From contig NZ_CP028844.1 in assembly GCF_003058325.1 (NCBI RefSeq), positions 908,001-972,000 on the forward strand: a stretch of DNA of 64,000 bases, given 5' to 3'. The notes below the pieces were generated by a model, which was not told the DNA's origin, ran no database searches, and saw only the letters and a program-made list of their open reading frames with translations. Below are positions 16,797 to 25,463 of this stretch, one piece after another; within the stretch, counting starts at the first letter, position 1; each line of letters opens with the position of its first letter. The position numbers were made by a program, and so were the translations under genes. The DNA comes from Methylobacterium currus. GTDB taxonomy: Bacteria; Pseudomonadota; Alphaproteobacteria; Rhizobiales; Beijerinckiaceae.

Positions 16797-16878
16797 TAGG
16801 CCGGCCCCGCAAGGCAGCCTAAGGCCCTTTCCAGCAAACTCTGTCGACCAGCATGATATATAGCCGGTCGATAGAGTC

Positions 16879-16953
16879 ATGGATCAAGGTGAGCCGGTTT
16901 ACGGCATTCATGGCGGGTACTACGGCAGCTATGGATTCCATGGTGGCTACGCC
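16879..16953 (+). pseudogene. 5' part of an IS66-split Gly/Tyr-rich gene
   Basis: The frame from ATG 16879 reads MDQGEPVYGIHGGYYGSYG and FHGGYA and is then interrupted by IS66. The last eight bases (GCTACGCC, 16946-16953) are the target duplication. Joining to 19442 restores a 78-residue protein in frame. No signal peptide is visible in this part, so the true 5' end may lie elsewhere. Confidence 0.55.
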
Positions 16954-17051
16954 GTAAGCTCTCGGTGGCGGCCGCCTTGTGCCTGTAGTGCTTTGCTCTG
17001 GATACAGTGTCTGGCGTCAGATGGCGCTGTATCGGCCCTGTGTCTGGACCT

Positions 17052-17426
17052 ATGACCAACTCTCCTCATGTCGTTGTTGCAGGCACGCGCCGCGTCTGGT
17101 CGCCTGAGCAGAAGCGCGCCATCCTGGCCGAGGCGAACGATCCCGGCACGACCGCCTCGGAGGTAGCCCGCCGGCACGGTCTGCACTCCAGCCTGCTGTT
17201 TCGATGGCGGCGCGCCTTGCTGACCGAGCAGCCGGATGGGACTGTCACCGCGCCGCCGAGCTTCATCCCGCTCGCCCTGCCGCCTCCGGCTAAGGCGACA
17301 GCCGACGTGCCGGCCGGGTCGAGCCTGATCGAGATCGAGCTGGCCGGCGGGCATCGGGTGCGGGCCGCAACCGGGGTGGACTTGACGCTCCTGCAGGGCG
17401 CGATCGCCGCGCTGCTCGGTCGATGA
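17052..17426 (+). CDS. tnpA: IS66 accessory protein TnpA
   Basis: This 124-residue protein has the helix-turn-helix typical of IS66 TnpA ([37 protein letters not shown]). ATG 17052 is preferred because the upstream ATG gives a non-conserved extension. Its end overlaps tnpB by four bases (ATGA). It is required with TnpB and TnpC for transposition, but its exact role is unclear. Confidence 0.88.
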   Translation: MTNSPHVVVAGTRRVWSPEQKRAILAEANDPGTTASEVARRHGLHSSLLFRWRRALLTEQPDGTVTAPPSFIPLALPPPAKATADVPAGSSLIEIELAGGHRVRAATGVDLTLLQGAIAALLGR

Positions 17427-17770
17427 TCCCTGTCCCGTCCGGCTCGCGCGTCTGGCTGGCCACCGGGCACACTGACATGCGCAAGGGCTTCGACGGGCTG
17501 GCCGCCCTCGTCCAGGACCATCTGGCGCGCGATCCGTTCTCGGGCCAGGCCTTCGTGTTCCGCGGGCGCCAGGGCCACCTGATCAAGGTGCTGTGGTGGG
17601 ACGGCCAGGGCCTGTGCCTGTTCGCCAAGCGCCTGGAGAAGGGCCGCTTCGTCTGGCCGTCCACCGCCGGTGCCGCCGCCGCGCTGACGCCGGCCCAGCT
17701 CGCCATGTTGCTGGAGGGGATCGACTGGCGCACGCCGCTGCGCACCGACCGGCCGATGATCGCGGGCTGA
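17423..17770 (+). CDS. tnpB: IS66 accessory protein TnpB
   Basis: This 115-residue protein matches IS66 Orf2/TnpB ([46 protein letters not shown]). It is complete, overlaps tnpA by four bases and is followed after 79 bp by tnpC. Confidence 0.92.
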   Translation: MIPVPSGSRVWLATGHTDMRKGFDGLAALVQDHLARDPFSGQAFVFRGRQGHLIKVLWWDGQGLCLFAKRLEKGRFVWPSTAGAAAALTPAQLAMLLEGIDWRTPLRTDRPMIAG

Positions 17771-17849
17771 GAGCGGCAGACTACCGAGGGAGCCGCGTCC
17801 GTGGTCAGGGCCGGTAGCGACGGCTCCTGGCAAGGGCTAAGCTGTTGGC

Positions 17850-19406
17850 ATGGCTCTCGATCCTGCCACGCTGCCCGACGACGTCGACGCGCTCAAGCGG
17901 CTGATCGTCAGCCTGACGCGCGAGGCCGTCCACGCCAGCACCCTGATCGAGAAGCTACGCGGCGAGCTCGCCCGGTTGAAGCGGGCGCGGTTCGGCACCT
18001 CGTCCGAGAAGTTCGGCCCGCGCCTTGAGCAGCTCGAACTGGCCATCGAGGCGCTGGAGGTCGACGAGGCCGAGCGCCTGGCCGGCACGCCGGTCGTCGC
18101 CGAGGCGAGGGAGGCCGCCCGACTCAGGCCGGCCCGGCGGGACCTGCCGGCGCACCTGCCGCGCGAGAGCGTGGTCCACGCCGGTCCCTGCGCTTGCCCG
18201 GCCTGCGGCGGGAGCTTGCGCCGGATCGGCGAGGACGTCACCGAGAGCCTCGACTACGTGCCGGGCCGGTTCAAGGTCGTGCGCCACGTGCGCGAGGCGT
18301 TCGCCTGCCGTGCCTGCGAGCAGGTGGTTCAGGCGCCCGCTCCCCACCATGCGGTTCCCCGCGGGCGGGCTGGTCCCGGGCTCCTGGCCCACATCGCGGT
18401 GGCGAAGTTCGACGACCATCTTCCGCTATATCGCCAGGCCGAGATCTACGCGCGCGACGGCGTCGAACTGGCGACCTCGACGCTCTCGGGCTGGCTCGGC
18501 GCGACTGCGGCCACGCTGCAGCCGCTGACCGACCTTCTGCGCCGGGAGGTGATCACTGGCTCGGACGTCCTGCACGGCGACGATACGCCGATCCCGGTGC
18601 TGGCGCCCGGCACGGGCAAGACGAGCATCGGACGGCTGTGGACCTATGTGCGGGATGAGCGTCCCCACGGCGGCGTGCGCCCGCCGGCGGCCGTGTTCTT
18701 CGCCTCGCCCGACCGTCGAGGCGAGCGCCCGCTCGCCCACCTGGCGGCCTTCTCCGGCGTGCTGGTGGCCGACGGCTATGCCGGCTTCAACGGGCTGTAC
18801 GAGGCCGGGCGTGTGGGCGGTGCCCTGACCGAGGCAGCGTGCTGGGCGCATGTACGCCGCAAGATCTTCGAGGTGCACGCCGCGACGAGCTCGGCCCTCG
18901 CGGCGGAGGCGCTGGAGCGGATTGGGGCGCTCTACGGGATCGAGCGCGACCTGCACGGCAAGCCGCCCGACCTCCGTCACCGCGAGCGACAGGTGCGCTC
19001 GAAGCCGCTGGCCGAGGCGCTGAAGGTCTGGGCCGAGACGAGCCTGACCCAGGTGCCGGGCCGGTCCGAACTGGCCAAGGCGTTGCGCTACATGCTGGCA
19101 CGCTGGCCGGCGCTCATGCGCGCCTTCGACGACGGGCGTCTCGCCCTCGACAACAACGCGGCCGAGCGGGCTCTGCGCAGCGTGGCGGTCGGGCGCAAGA
19201 ACTACCTCTTTGCCGGATCCGCCTTGGGCGCTGAGCGCGCGGCAGCGTTCTACACGCTGATTGAGACGGCGAAGATGAACGGGCTCGATCCCGAGAGCTA
19301 CTTGCGCGATGTGCTCACGCGCATCGCCGATCACCCGGCCAAGCGCCTGTCCGATCTGCTGCCTTGGAACTGGACGCCGACCGACTGGACCCAGCAGGCT
19401 GCTTGA
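17850..19406 (+). CDS. tnpC: IS66 transposase TnpC
   Basis: This 518-residue DDE transposase has an N-terminal coiled-coil and leucine-rich segment (residues 10-75), a zinc-finger-like region (CACPACGGSLRRIGED), a second CxxC (FACRACEQVV), the catalytic core (LHGDDTPIPVL, VADGYAGFNGL, CWAHVRRKIFEVH) and the C-terminal DNNAAERALRSVAVGRKNYLF motif with the catalytic Glu. It appears intact. Confidence 0.94.
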   Translation: MALDPATLPDDVDALKRLIVSLTREAVHASTLIEKLRGELARLKRARFGTSSEKFGPRLEQLELAIEALEVDEAERLAGTPVVAEAREAARLRPARRDLPAHLPRESVVHAGPCACPACGGSLRRIGEDVTESLDYVPGRFKVVRHVREAFACRACEQVVQAPAPHHAVPRGRAGPGLLAHIAVAKFDDHLPLYRQAEIYARDGVELATSTLSGWLGATAATLQPLTDLLRREVITGSDVLHGDDTPIPVLAPGTGKTSIGRLWTYVRDERPHGGVRPPAAVFFASPDRRGERPLAHLAAFSGVLVADGYAGFNGLYEAGRVGGALTEAACWAHVRRKIFEVHAATSSALAAEALERIGALYGIERDLHGKPPDLRHRERQVRSKPLAEALKVWAETSLTQVPGRSELAKALRYMLARWPALMRAFDDGRLALDNNAAERALRSVAVGRKNYLFAGSALGAERAAAFYTLIETAKMNGLDPESYLRDVLTRIADHPAKRLSDLLPWNWTPTDWTQQAA

Positions 19407-19433
19407 CCAGTTGCTCCGTCACCGAGCGCTTAC

Positions 19434-19603
19434 GCTACGCCGGCTACTACGGCGGTTATCGAGGTCACCACGGCCACTACGGCGGCGGCCTCGCAGCAGG
19501 CCTCATCGGCGGCTTGGCTCTCGGAACTCTCTCTGCGGCCACCTATCCCTACGGCTACGGTTACGCCCCAGCCTACGGCTACGGCTACGATGATGGCTTC
19601 TGA
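19434..19603 (+). pseudogene. 3' part of the IS66-split Gly/Tyr-rich gene
   Basis: After the duplicated GCTACGCC, the frame reads GYYGGYRGHHGHYGGGLAAG, LIGGLALGTLSAATYPYG and ends YGYDDGF. The middle is a glycine-zipper-like hydrophobic segment; the rest is a Gly/Tyr/His-rich low-complexity tail. It joins in frame with 16879-16953 once the IS is removed. Such proteins are usually cell-envelope associated; this one is inactivated. Confidence 0.55.
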
Positions 19604-19711
19604 GCCGTCCGGGCCTCCCGCTGGCGGCCTATGGGCTTCTCAAGCTACCTGAAGGATCTTTTTCTTAGGCTCGCACGTTCCAGAGCACCGATATGCCTAA
19701 GGAGTTTATGT

Positions 19712-19996
19712 ATGCCTAGATCACTGCTCGCGACCATGCTCATGGGCGCCGCTCTCGCCCTCAGTCCCGCCGGTGCGTATGCCCAGCATGTCGAGGTCGG
19801 CCCGGGCGGGATCGGACTGCATGCCGAACCCGGCGCGCATTCCACGCCAATCGAGCGCCATCTCGTTGCAGACGAGCAGCACGGCGAGGCGCACCACGAG
19901 ACAACCCATACCACGCACGAGGGCGACCACGGCGAGGCGCACCATGAGACGACCCACACCACCCACGAGGGCGGCCATGACGGGGAGCGCCACTAA
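19712..19996 (+). CDS. Small secreted His-rich protein with internal repeat
   Basis: ATG 19712 follows AAGGAG. A signal peptide (MPRSLLATMLMGAALALSPA...AYAQ, about 25 residues) leads into a 94-residue protein. The C-terminal half contains two near-exact repeats of EAHHETTHTTHEG and ends GGHDGERH. The histidine clusters could bind Cu, Ni or Zn in the periplasm. No named family is recognised. It lies near another small metal-binding-like secreted protein (20076). Confidence 0.65.
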   Translation: MPRSLLATMLMGAALALSPAGAYAQHVEVGPGGIGLHAEPGAHSTPIERHLVADEQHGEAHHETTHTTHEGDHGEAHHETTHTTHEGGHDGERH

Positions 19997-20075
19997 CCCG
20001 CGCAGCCCTCCGACCTCAGTCCGGCCACGCTGATCGCGGACCGGCCAATCACTCTGCCTTTTCAGGAGCAACCCC

Positions 20076-20345
20076 ATGCACCGCTTCACCCCGGCCGCCG
20101 TTTTCGCGGTCCTCCTGACCTTCGGACCGGCCCAGGCCGCACCCCTGCCAGTCTCGACCGCTGCAGCAGTCCCGGATGGTCCGCTGATCCAGGTTCGTGA
20201 CGAGATGGGTCACGGCCGGATGAGCGGCATGCGCCATGGCGGTCGAATGAGCAACATGCGCGGCATGAAGCACGGCTCGATGCGCGGCATGCGCCATGGA
20301 GGACGGATGGGCAACATGCGCGGCATGAACCACGGCGGTATGTAA
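20076..20345 (+). CDS. Small secreted Met/Arg/His-rich repeat protein
   Basis: This 89-residue product has a signal peptide (MHRFTPAAVFAVLLTFGPAQAA). The C-terminal half repeats the pattern (R)MxxMRHGGRM / NMRGMKHGSMRGM. The Met-x-x-Met and His spacing is like copper-chelating segments of CopB/PcoB-type proteins, so periplasmic copper or silver sequestration is plausible. A hairpin follows at about 20394. The function is inferred from composition only. Confidence 0.65.
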   Translation: MHRFTPAAVFAVLLTFGPAQAAPLPVSTAAAVPDGPLIQVRDEMGHGRMSGMRHGGRMSNMRGMKHGSMRGMRHGGRMGNMRGMNHGGM

Positions 20346-20393
20346 GCTCCTGCGCTCCGCCTGAACCCCATTCAGGTATAAGTTGCGGACGTG

Positions 20394-20422
20394 CGAGGGA
20401 CGGGCCTGGTTCGTCCCTTTCG
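20394..20422 (+). terminator. Candidate terminator hairpin
   Basis: GGGACG (20397-20402) pairs with CGTCCC (20412-20417) and is followed by TTT. It lies about 50 bp after the Met-rich gene. The T run is short, so termination strength is uncertain. Confidence 0.4.
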
Positions 20423-20550
20423 CATGACCAGATCCCGACAGAATCCAGGGTCAGCTTGGCCCTGCGACGAACAGGCATGATCGAGATCATCCTGAACTGG
20501 TGTCCCTTGATCGTGCATGAGCTATGCGGGGATTTGTGTGACGAGGCTGG

Positions 20551-21449
20551 TCAGGCGGCGCGGTGATCTGGGCTCGCGGTGACCTCGGTCCCGTCCCGGA
20601 AGATGACGCCGGCCACCACTTTCGGCAACTGGTTCTCGCCCGTCAGCCGCCGCCAAGTCTTGGCGGCGGCCATCACCAGCTTGAACACCATCAGCTTGGC
20701 AGTCGTCGGCGAGAGTGCCCCCTTCGTGCGCACCGTGCGGTGCCGGACCGTCGCGAACACACTCTCGATTGGGTTCGTCGCTCGCAGATGGTCCCAATGC
20801 TCCGCCGGCATGTCGTAGAACGCCAGCAGCGCTTCTTTGTCCTTCGTCAGGCATTCGCTCGCACGGGCATACTTCACTCCGTACTTCTCCACGAACACGT
20901 CCATCGCCACCTCGGCTTCCGCCCGCGTCGACGCGCCGGTGATCTCACGCAGATCCGCCTTCATCGCCGATTGCACAGACTTCGGGACCTTGTTGAGGAC
21001 GTTGGCCGTCTTGTGCTGCCAGCAGCGCTGGTGACGTGTGCCGGGAAAGACCTCGTCCAGCGCCTTCCAGAAGCCCAGAGCCCCGTCTCCCACAGCCAGC
21101 GTTGGCGCCACCGACAACCCGCGCCGCTTCACATCGACCAGCAGTTCCCGCCAACTCTGCGCACTCTCGCGCACCCCAACCTGGAAGCCGACCAGTTCCT
21201 TCCTACCTTCCGGCGTGGCGCCGATCAGGACCAGCATGCATTCGGCCTGCTCCTCCATCCGGGCCTGCAGGTAGACCCCGTCGGCCCAGACGTAGACGTA
21301 GCGGCGCGCCGAGAGATCGCGGGACTGCCAGCGGGCGTACTCGTCAGCCCAGCTCGCCGTCAGCCGGGCGATGACCGCCGGCGAGAGGTTCGGGGTGTCC
21401 TTGCCCAGGAGGGCGGCGAGCGCCTCCTGGAAGTCGCCGGTCGAGATCC
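20551..21449 (-). pseudogene. IS256-family transposase, C-terminal part
   Basis: Starting at RISTGDFQEALAALLGKD, this part holds the conserved DDE core (YVWADGVYLQARM, LAVGDGALGFWKALDEVFPG, RHQRCWQHKTANVLNKVP, TNPIESVFATVRHRT) and the normal C-terminus. The first ~125 residues are on the other side of the inserted IS21 (23809-24183). The upstream start MPVD comes from IS21 terminal sequence, so an N-terminally truncated protein could be made but should lack the DNA-binding domain. Confidence 0.88.
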
Positions 21450-21526
21450 TGTCAACGGGCACCGAAGTCTCCGCAATTGTGGGCTTTCAAAATTCCCTGG
21501 CCGGCGGGTTCGGTGCGGATCGGTGA

Positions 21527-22393
21527 TCAGCCGGCCGTGTGATCGGAGGCAGCCTTTCCGGGTGGACGACCGCGACGCCTGGGTGCGGGCGGCGGAACGA
21601 TCAGGGCCTTGGAGCGGACGTGCTCGGGGACGAGGTCGGCGTGCTGGCGCAGGCGGTAGCTCGCCCCCTCGATCTGGATCACCACGGCATGGTGGAGGAG
21701 TCGGTCGAGCAGGGCTGTCGCCACGACCGGATCACCGAACACCTCGCCCCACTCGGCGAAGCCGCGGTTCGAAGTCAGGATCATCGCCCCGCGCTCGTAG
21801 CGCGCGTTGACGAGTTGGAAGAACAGGTTGCCGCCACCGGGGACGACGGGGAGGTAGCCGATCTCGTCCACGACCAGCAGCGAGGCCCGGCAGAGATAGC
21901 GGATGCGCTCGCGCAGGGAGCCGTCGCGCTCGGCCTTGGCCAGCGAGGTCACGAGGTCGGCCAGCGTCGAGAACACGACGCTGCGCCCGGCCTTGACCGC
22001 CTCGACGGCGAGCGCGATCGCCAGATGGCTCTTGCCGGTGCCGGGTGGTCCGAGCAGATGGACGACCTCGGCCCGGTCGATGAAGGTCAGTTCCGCCAGC
22101 GCCAGGACGCGCTCGCGGTCGAGCGAGGGCTGGAAGGCAAAGTCGAACCCGGACAGCGTCTTGATCGTGGTCAGGCGCGCGACCAGCAGGGCGGTCTTCA
22201 CGCGGCGGTTCTCGCGCAGCGTCAGTTCCTCGGTCAGGATCACGTCGAGGGCGGCCAAGCCGTCGATCTCGCCCTGCTCGATGCGCCGGACCGTCGCGTC
22301 GAGCACCTCCAGGGCGCGCGGCATGCGCAGGCCGACCAAGCTGCGCTTGATGCTGTCGAGGGTCGTGATGGCACAGGATGCGGTGCGGCTCAT
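21527..22393 (-). CDS. istB: IS21 helper ATPase IstB (copy A)
   Basis: This 288-residue AAA+ ATPase activates the IstA transposase and helps target choice. Walker A is LLGPPGTGKSHLAIALAVEA, Walker B is ASLLVVDEIGYLPV, and sensor 1 is ILTSNRGFAEW. The C-terminus has DRLLHHAVVIQIEGASYRLR. The ATG overlaps the istA stop (ATGA). The lysine/arginine-rich tail (APRRRGRPPGKAASDH) is AT-hook-like. The gene is intact. Confidence 0.92.
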   Translation of the reverse strand: MSRTASCAITTLDSIKRSLVGLRMPRALEVLDATVRRIEQGEIDGLAALDVILTEELTLRENRRVKTALLVARLTTIKTLSGFDFAFQPSLDRERVLALAELTFIDRAEVVHLLGPPGTGKSHLAIALAVEAVKAGRSVVFSTLADLVTSLAKAERDGSLRERIRYLCRASLLVVDEIGYLPVVPGGGNLFFQLVNARYERGAMILTSNRGFAEWGEVFGDPVVATALLDRLLHHAVVIQIEGASYRLRQHADLVPEHVRSKALIVPPPAPRRRGRPPGKAASDHTAG

Positions 22394-23691
22394 CGCTGGC
22401 CTCCGATCCCGCCGGCGAGCCGTTCGCCGACTGCCTGGTAGACAGCCAGCGAGCGCCGGGCGACGTGATCGCCATGGCGGCCGATCGGCAGACTGTCGGG
22501 ATGGCCGTGGCGCATGGCCCGAGCGGCCGTGCCTTGCCGATGGTCGGGGTCGATGCGGTACTGCCGTCGTCCCTCCAGGATCGGATGGCTCGCGACGAGC
22601 CGGCCACCATCGAGGATGCGGATCGTGTCGGGCAACTGATGCACCTCGACGACGCGCCGGGTCCGATCCGGTACGCTGTAATAGTTGCCACCGATCGAGA
22701 CGAGGCCATCGTGGCTGACGCGCCGCTCCAGCGTGAGCAGAGCGTCGAAGGGCAGAGCCGGCAAGGGCTGCAACTCGGGCCGCTCGGCGGCGAAGGCTTC
22801 CGAGACGATCCGCTGCGTGGTGCCGTGCAAGCGGACGTTGGCGACGGTATCGAGCCAGCTCCGAAGCTGGCGGTTGAGGTCGTCGAGGTCGCGGAAGGAA
22901 CGTGCGAGGAAGAAGTCCTGGCGGATGTAGGAGAACGGTCGCTCGACCTTCCCCTTGGTCTTGGCCCGGTACGGGCGGCAGGCGCGCGGCAGGAATCCGT
23001 AGTGCTGGGCGAGTGCCAGCAGGGATCGGTTGTAGACGATGTGGCCGTCCGCATCCTCGCCGGTGACCGCCGTCTTCATGCGATCGTAGAGGATCTCGAT
23101 CGGCACGCCGCCGATCGCGGTGAAGGCCTGCATGTGACAGCGCAGCAGCGTTTGCAGGTCCTGATGCAGGACGAAGCGCGCCTCGATGTGCCGGGAATGG
23201 CCGAGCACCAGCGAGAACAGCCAGACGATGCAGGTCGTGTCCGGCGCATCCGTGAAGGTGACGAGGAAGCGGGCGAAGTCGACCTGCGCCTGCTGGCCGG
23301 CCGGGGTCTCGAAGCGGACCTCGTAGGGCTTGGCCTCGGGCGGCCGGATCGCGGCGGCGAACCGCTTCACCGCGGTGTAGGCACCGGTGTAGCCGCGCTC
23401 GCGCAACTCGCGGGTCAGGCGCACGGCACTCAGGTCGGGGAAGGCGGTGATCCGCTCGCGCAGATAATCGAGATAGGGCGCGAGCTTGCTCGGGCGGCCG
23501 GGCTGACGCGGGCCGTAGGCCGGCGGCTCGAGGCCGCGCTCGATGTACTTGCGGATCGTCTTCGGATCGCGGCCGGTCCGGCGGGCGATGGCGGAGACGG
23601 ACAGGCCCTGTCGGTGCAGGTCCAAGATCATGACGAGTTCTCCCAGCAGAACCATCCTCGTCGCTCCCAGCCGATCGGTATCGGCAGGCAT
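22390..23691 (-). CDS. istA: IS21 transposase IstA (copy A)
   Basis: This 433-residue DDE transposase has an N-terminal HTH (LVMILDLHRQGLSVSAIARRT), an rve core with QAQVDFARFLVTF (first Asp), ILYDRMKTAV (second Asp) and TKGKVERPFSYIRQDF (Glu), and a C-terminal Mu-C-like domain. ATG 23691 is used because the extra N-terminal residues upstream derive from the IS end; MVLLGELVM at 23655 is also possible. It overlaps istB by four bases. Confidence 0.92.
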   Translation of the reverse strand: MPADTDRLGATRMVLLGELVMILDLHRQGLSVSAIARRTGRDPKTIRKYIERGLEPPAYGPRQPGRPSKLAPYLDYLRERITAFPDLSAVRLTRELRERGYTGAYTAVKRFAAAIRPPEAKPYEVRFETPAGQQAQVDFARFLVTFTDAPDTTCIVWLFSLVLGHSRHIEARFVLHQDLQTLLRCHMQAFTAIGGVPIEILYDRMKTAVTGEDADGHIVYNRSLLALAQHYGFLPRACRPYRAKTKGKVERPFSYIRQDFFLARSFRDLDDLNRQLRSWLDTVANVRLHGTTQRIVSEAFAAERPELQPLPALPFDALLTLERRVSHDGLVSIGGNYYSVPDRTRRVVEVHQLPDTIRILDGGRLVASHPILEGRRQYRIDPDHRQGTAARAMRHGHPDSLPIGRHGDHVARRSLAVYQAVGERLAGGIGGQR

Positions 23692-23808
23692 GGTGGCTGA
23701 GGATGGAAAAGCCCGAGAGGGCGCGGGGCGTCGCGACCCTACGGGCCAGGGCACCGACCAGGGAATTTTCGATGCCCACAATCAGGGAGTATTCAACGCC
23801 CGCTGACA

Positions 23809-24183
23809 GATCCCGCGCAGGTAGAGGACTGGCAGCAAGGCATCCAGGCTGCGGCTGCGCCGAGCCCACTTCGGCAGGAGGCTCGAGGAGAAGCGGATCC
23901 GATCCCCGGGGCTGGTCGCGCCGCGGTCACGGATGCGCACCCGCGCCACCGGCACCAGACCGATGCCGGTCTGGATCGCGCGCTCGGGGCCGTGCCCGTG
24001 ACGCACCAGACGGGCACACCCGTCCGGCAGCCGCAGATGCTGCAGGGCGGTGAGGAAGGCCTCGGCCTCGAGCTTGACCGCCTGGGCGAGCAGGCGGCGG
24101 GCACCCGACCGCAGCACTTCGGTCAGGGGGTCGTCGATCTCTTCAGGCTGACGAAGCCGGACGATGTTGGTAGGGCTGTCCAT
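23809..24183 (-). pseudogene. IS256-family transposase, N-terminal part
   Basis: This part reads MDSPTNIVRLRQPEEIDDPL, EVLRSGARRLLAQAVKLEAE, VRHGHGPERAIQTGIGLVPV and LDALLPVLYLRGI. It then enters IS21 at GATC. It continues directly as S-TGDFQEALAALLG in 20551-21449. The helix-turn-helix and the first part of the catalytic domain lie here. Confidence 0.85.
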
Positions 24184-24389
24184 GGCGTATCGCTCTCAAC
24201 GAGAGGGTCTGGCGGGCTCGACACCCGCCTCGATAGGCCGCCTTCACCCAAACCGCGTCACCCATTCTCCCGCATAGCTCATTGTGTAATTACCCTACTT
24301 CGGGGCTGATACATAACAAGCTTCGTCAGCTTCGGACAAGGCTGCACTGATAGACCTTGAATTGCCTCAAATGCGGATTGGAGTTTGAA

Positions 24390-24776
24390 GTGACAGGCGT
24401 CTATCTCTTTGATCTTGTGTCGCAGCAGGCTCACTACCTTACGGTCCGTCAGTCCATGATCGCCGGCAATGTCGCGAACGCAAACACACAGGATTACAAA
24501 GCGCGTGACATTATCCCTTTCGCCGAAATCATGGCCCGTACGGCGACGGCTAGCCTGTCGACGACAGCAAGCGGCCACTTAAACGCAGCAGACCCATCAT
24601 TTAGTACAACGAAGATCAAGGCTTCCGATGCCTGGGACAGACTTTCGACCTCGAGCTCCGTCAGTCTTGAGCAGGAAATGCTCAAGGCCGCTGAGATCAG
24701 CCGAGCCCATTCTCTGAATGTGGCAATCACGAAAGCATTTGATCGTATGTTGACGTTGAGTCTAAAAAATTCCTGA
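24390..24776 (+). CDS. flgB: Flagellar basal-body rod protein FlgB
   Basis: This is a component of the proximal rod of the flagellar basal body, exported by the flagellar type III apparatus. The 128-residue product starts at GTG 24390, six bases after GGAG, and reads VYLFDLVSQQAHYLTVRQSM, IAGNVANANTQDYKARDI. It ends with the conserved VSLEQEMLKAAEISRAHSLN, KAFDRMLTLSLKNS. Motifs and length fit FlgB. No flgC or fliE follows, so it is an orphan cut off from its usual operon, and its base composition is less GC-rich than nearby IS genes. It probably belonged with the flbT/flagellin patch. Confidence 0.85.
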   Translation: MTGVYLFDLVSQQAHYLTVRQSMIAGNVANANTQDYKARDIIPFAEIMARTATASLSTTASGHLNAADPSFSTTKIKASDAWDRLSTSSSVSLEQEMLKAAEISRAHSLNVAITKAFDRMLTLSLKNS

Positions 24777-25357
24777 TGATCGCTTGTTATTTTTTCACAA
24801 ATCTGGACGAGTCTTTCTGGAATGGCGAACGGATGAAATGGCGCGACGAATGCAGCAGTCTAGTGCGTGATATGAGTCGGCTTGCTATCAAGAGAAAATC
24901 AGATGGAAAATAGAGTCTATCTTCCAACATCATTGAGCGCGCACGATGTAGTTTTTAAAATATTCACCCGCTCAACTGCATGATCTCACTGCTTCCGACC
25001 GCGGACCAGAGCCATTCGGCCGATCCAGCTGGGATGTTCCAACAGCGGCGCACGCCCATAAAGCCCGCTTCCGACAGGAGCTTCGGCCATGTCCCTGACG
25101 GATGGGATTTGATTGCCTCCGTGCCATAGAGCATCTGCGTAGTTCGCAAGATCGGGCTTACGGATTTGAGTGTATAGTTCTCCTAAATGTGATTATGCTT
25201 GGAATAATACCAACGGCCTTCATTTGTAAATGATATGGGTCCACTCGCGCAGTCTGCATATTCCGACGAAGCCGGCCGGGTGGTCCGATCTGAAGGCGTC
25301 CGGTGACGGCGTGCTCCCAGGGATCAGAGGGGAAGATCACGAGGTTGAGTCAACGGG
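24777..25357. other. Intergenic region without a supported gene
   Basis: About 580 bp. Bases 24777-24960 and 25150-25240 are relatively A/T-rich. Short frames (for example 24964-25149 on the minus strand) have no recognisable domain or ribosome-binding site. It is probably decayed DNA between the flagellar remnant and IS21 debris. Confidence 0.5.
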
Positions 25358-25459
25358 TCAAGCGGCGGGCTCGGCAGCCTTGCACTTGCGCAGGCTCTCG
25401 CCGGCCGGCTCGATGCGATGAGCGTCGTGGACCAGCCGGTCGAGAACGGCGTCAGCCAG
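25358..25459 (-). pseudogene. istB C-terminal remnant (minus strand)
   Basis: The minus-strand frame reads DAVLDRLVHDAHRIEPAGES and LRKCKAAEPAA before a stop, matching the end of IstB-type ATPases. The rest of the gene is missing. It meets a second istB tail head-to-head at about 25460. Confidence 0.6.
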
Positions 25460-25463
25460 CGTC

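Larger units (their letters stand above)
16954..19433 (+). mobile_element. IS66-family insertion sequence, 2480 bp, intact
   Basis: Ends read GTAAGCTCTCGG (left) and CCGAGCGCTTAC (right), typical IS66 termini. An 8-bp target duplication GCTACGCC lies at 16946-16953 and 19434-19441. It carries the standard tnpA, tnpB and tnpC genes with no visible lesions. Confidence 0.95.
21450..23808 (-). mobile_element. IS21-family insertion sequence (copy A), inside IS256
   Basis: Ends begin TGTCAACGGGC (left) and TGTCAGCGGGC (right, inverted) and share GATTGTGGGC-like internal repeats. The 5-bp target duplication GATCC lies at 21445-21449 and 23809-23813. It carries istA and istB. Length is 2359 bp. Confidence 0.92.
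20518..24282 (-). mobile_element. IS256-family element interrupted by IS21
   Basis: Matching inverted ends ATGAGCTATGCGGG lie at 20518-20531 and (inverted) 24269-24282. Between them are the two halves of an IS256 transposase, separated by a complete IS21 element (21450-23808). Without IS21 the element is about 1.4 kb, the normal IS256 length. No clear target duplication is visible. Confidence 0.8.

Noticed and set aside
21527..23869. Single 780-residue frame across istB and upstream DNA
   Set aside because: Only the last 288 residues are IstB; the rest is istA read in the wrong frame. The true istB start is ATG 22393 overlapping istA.
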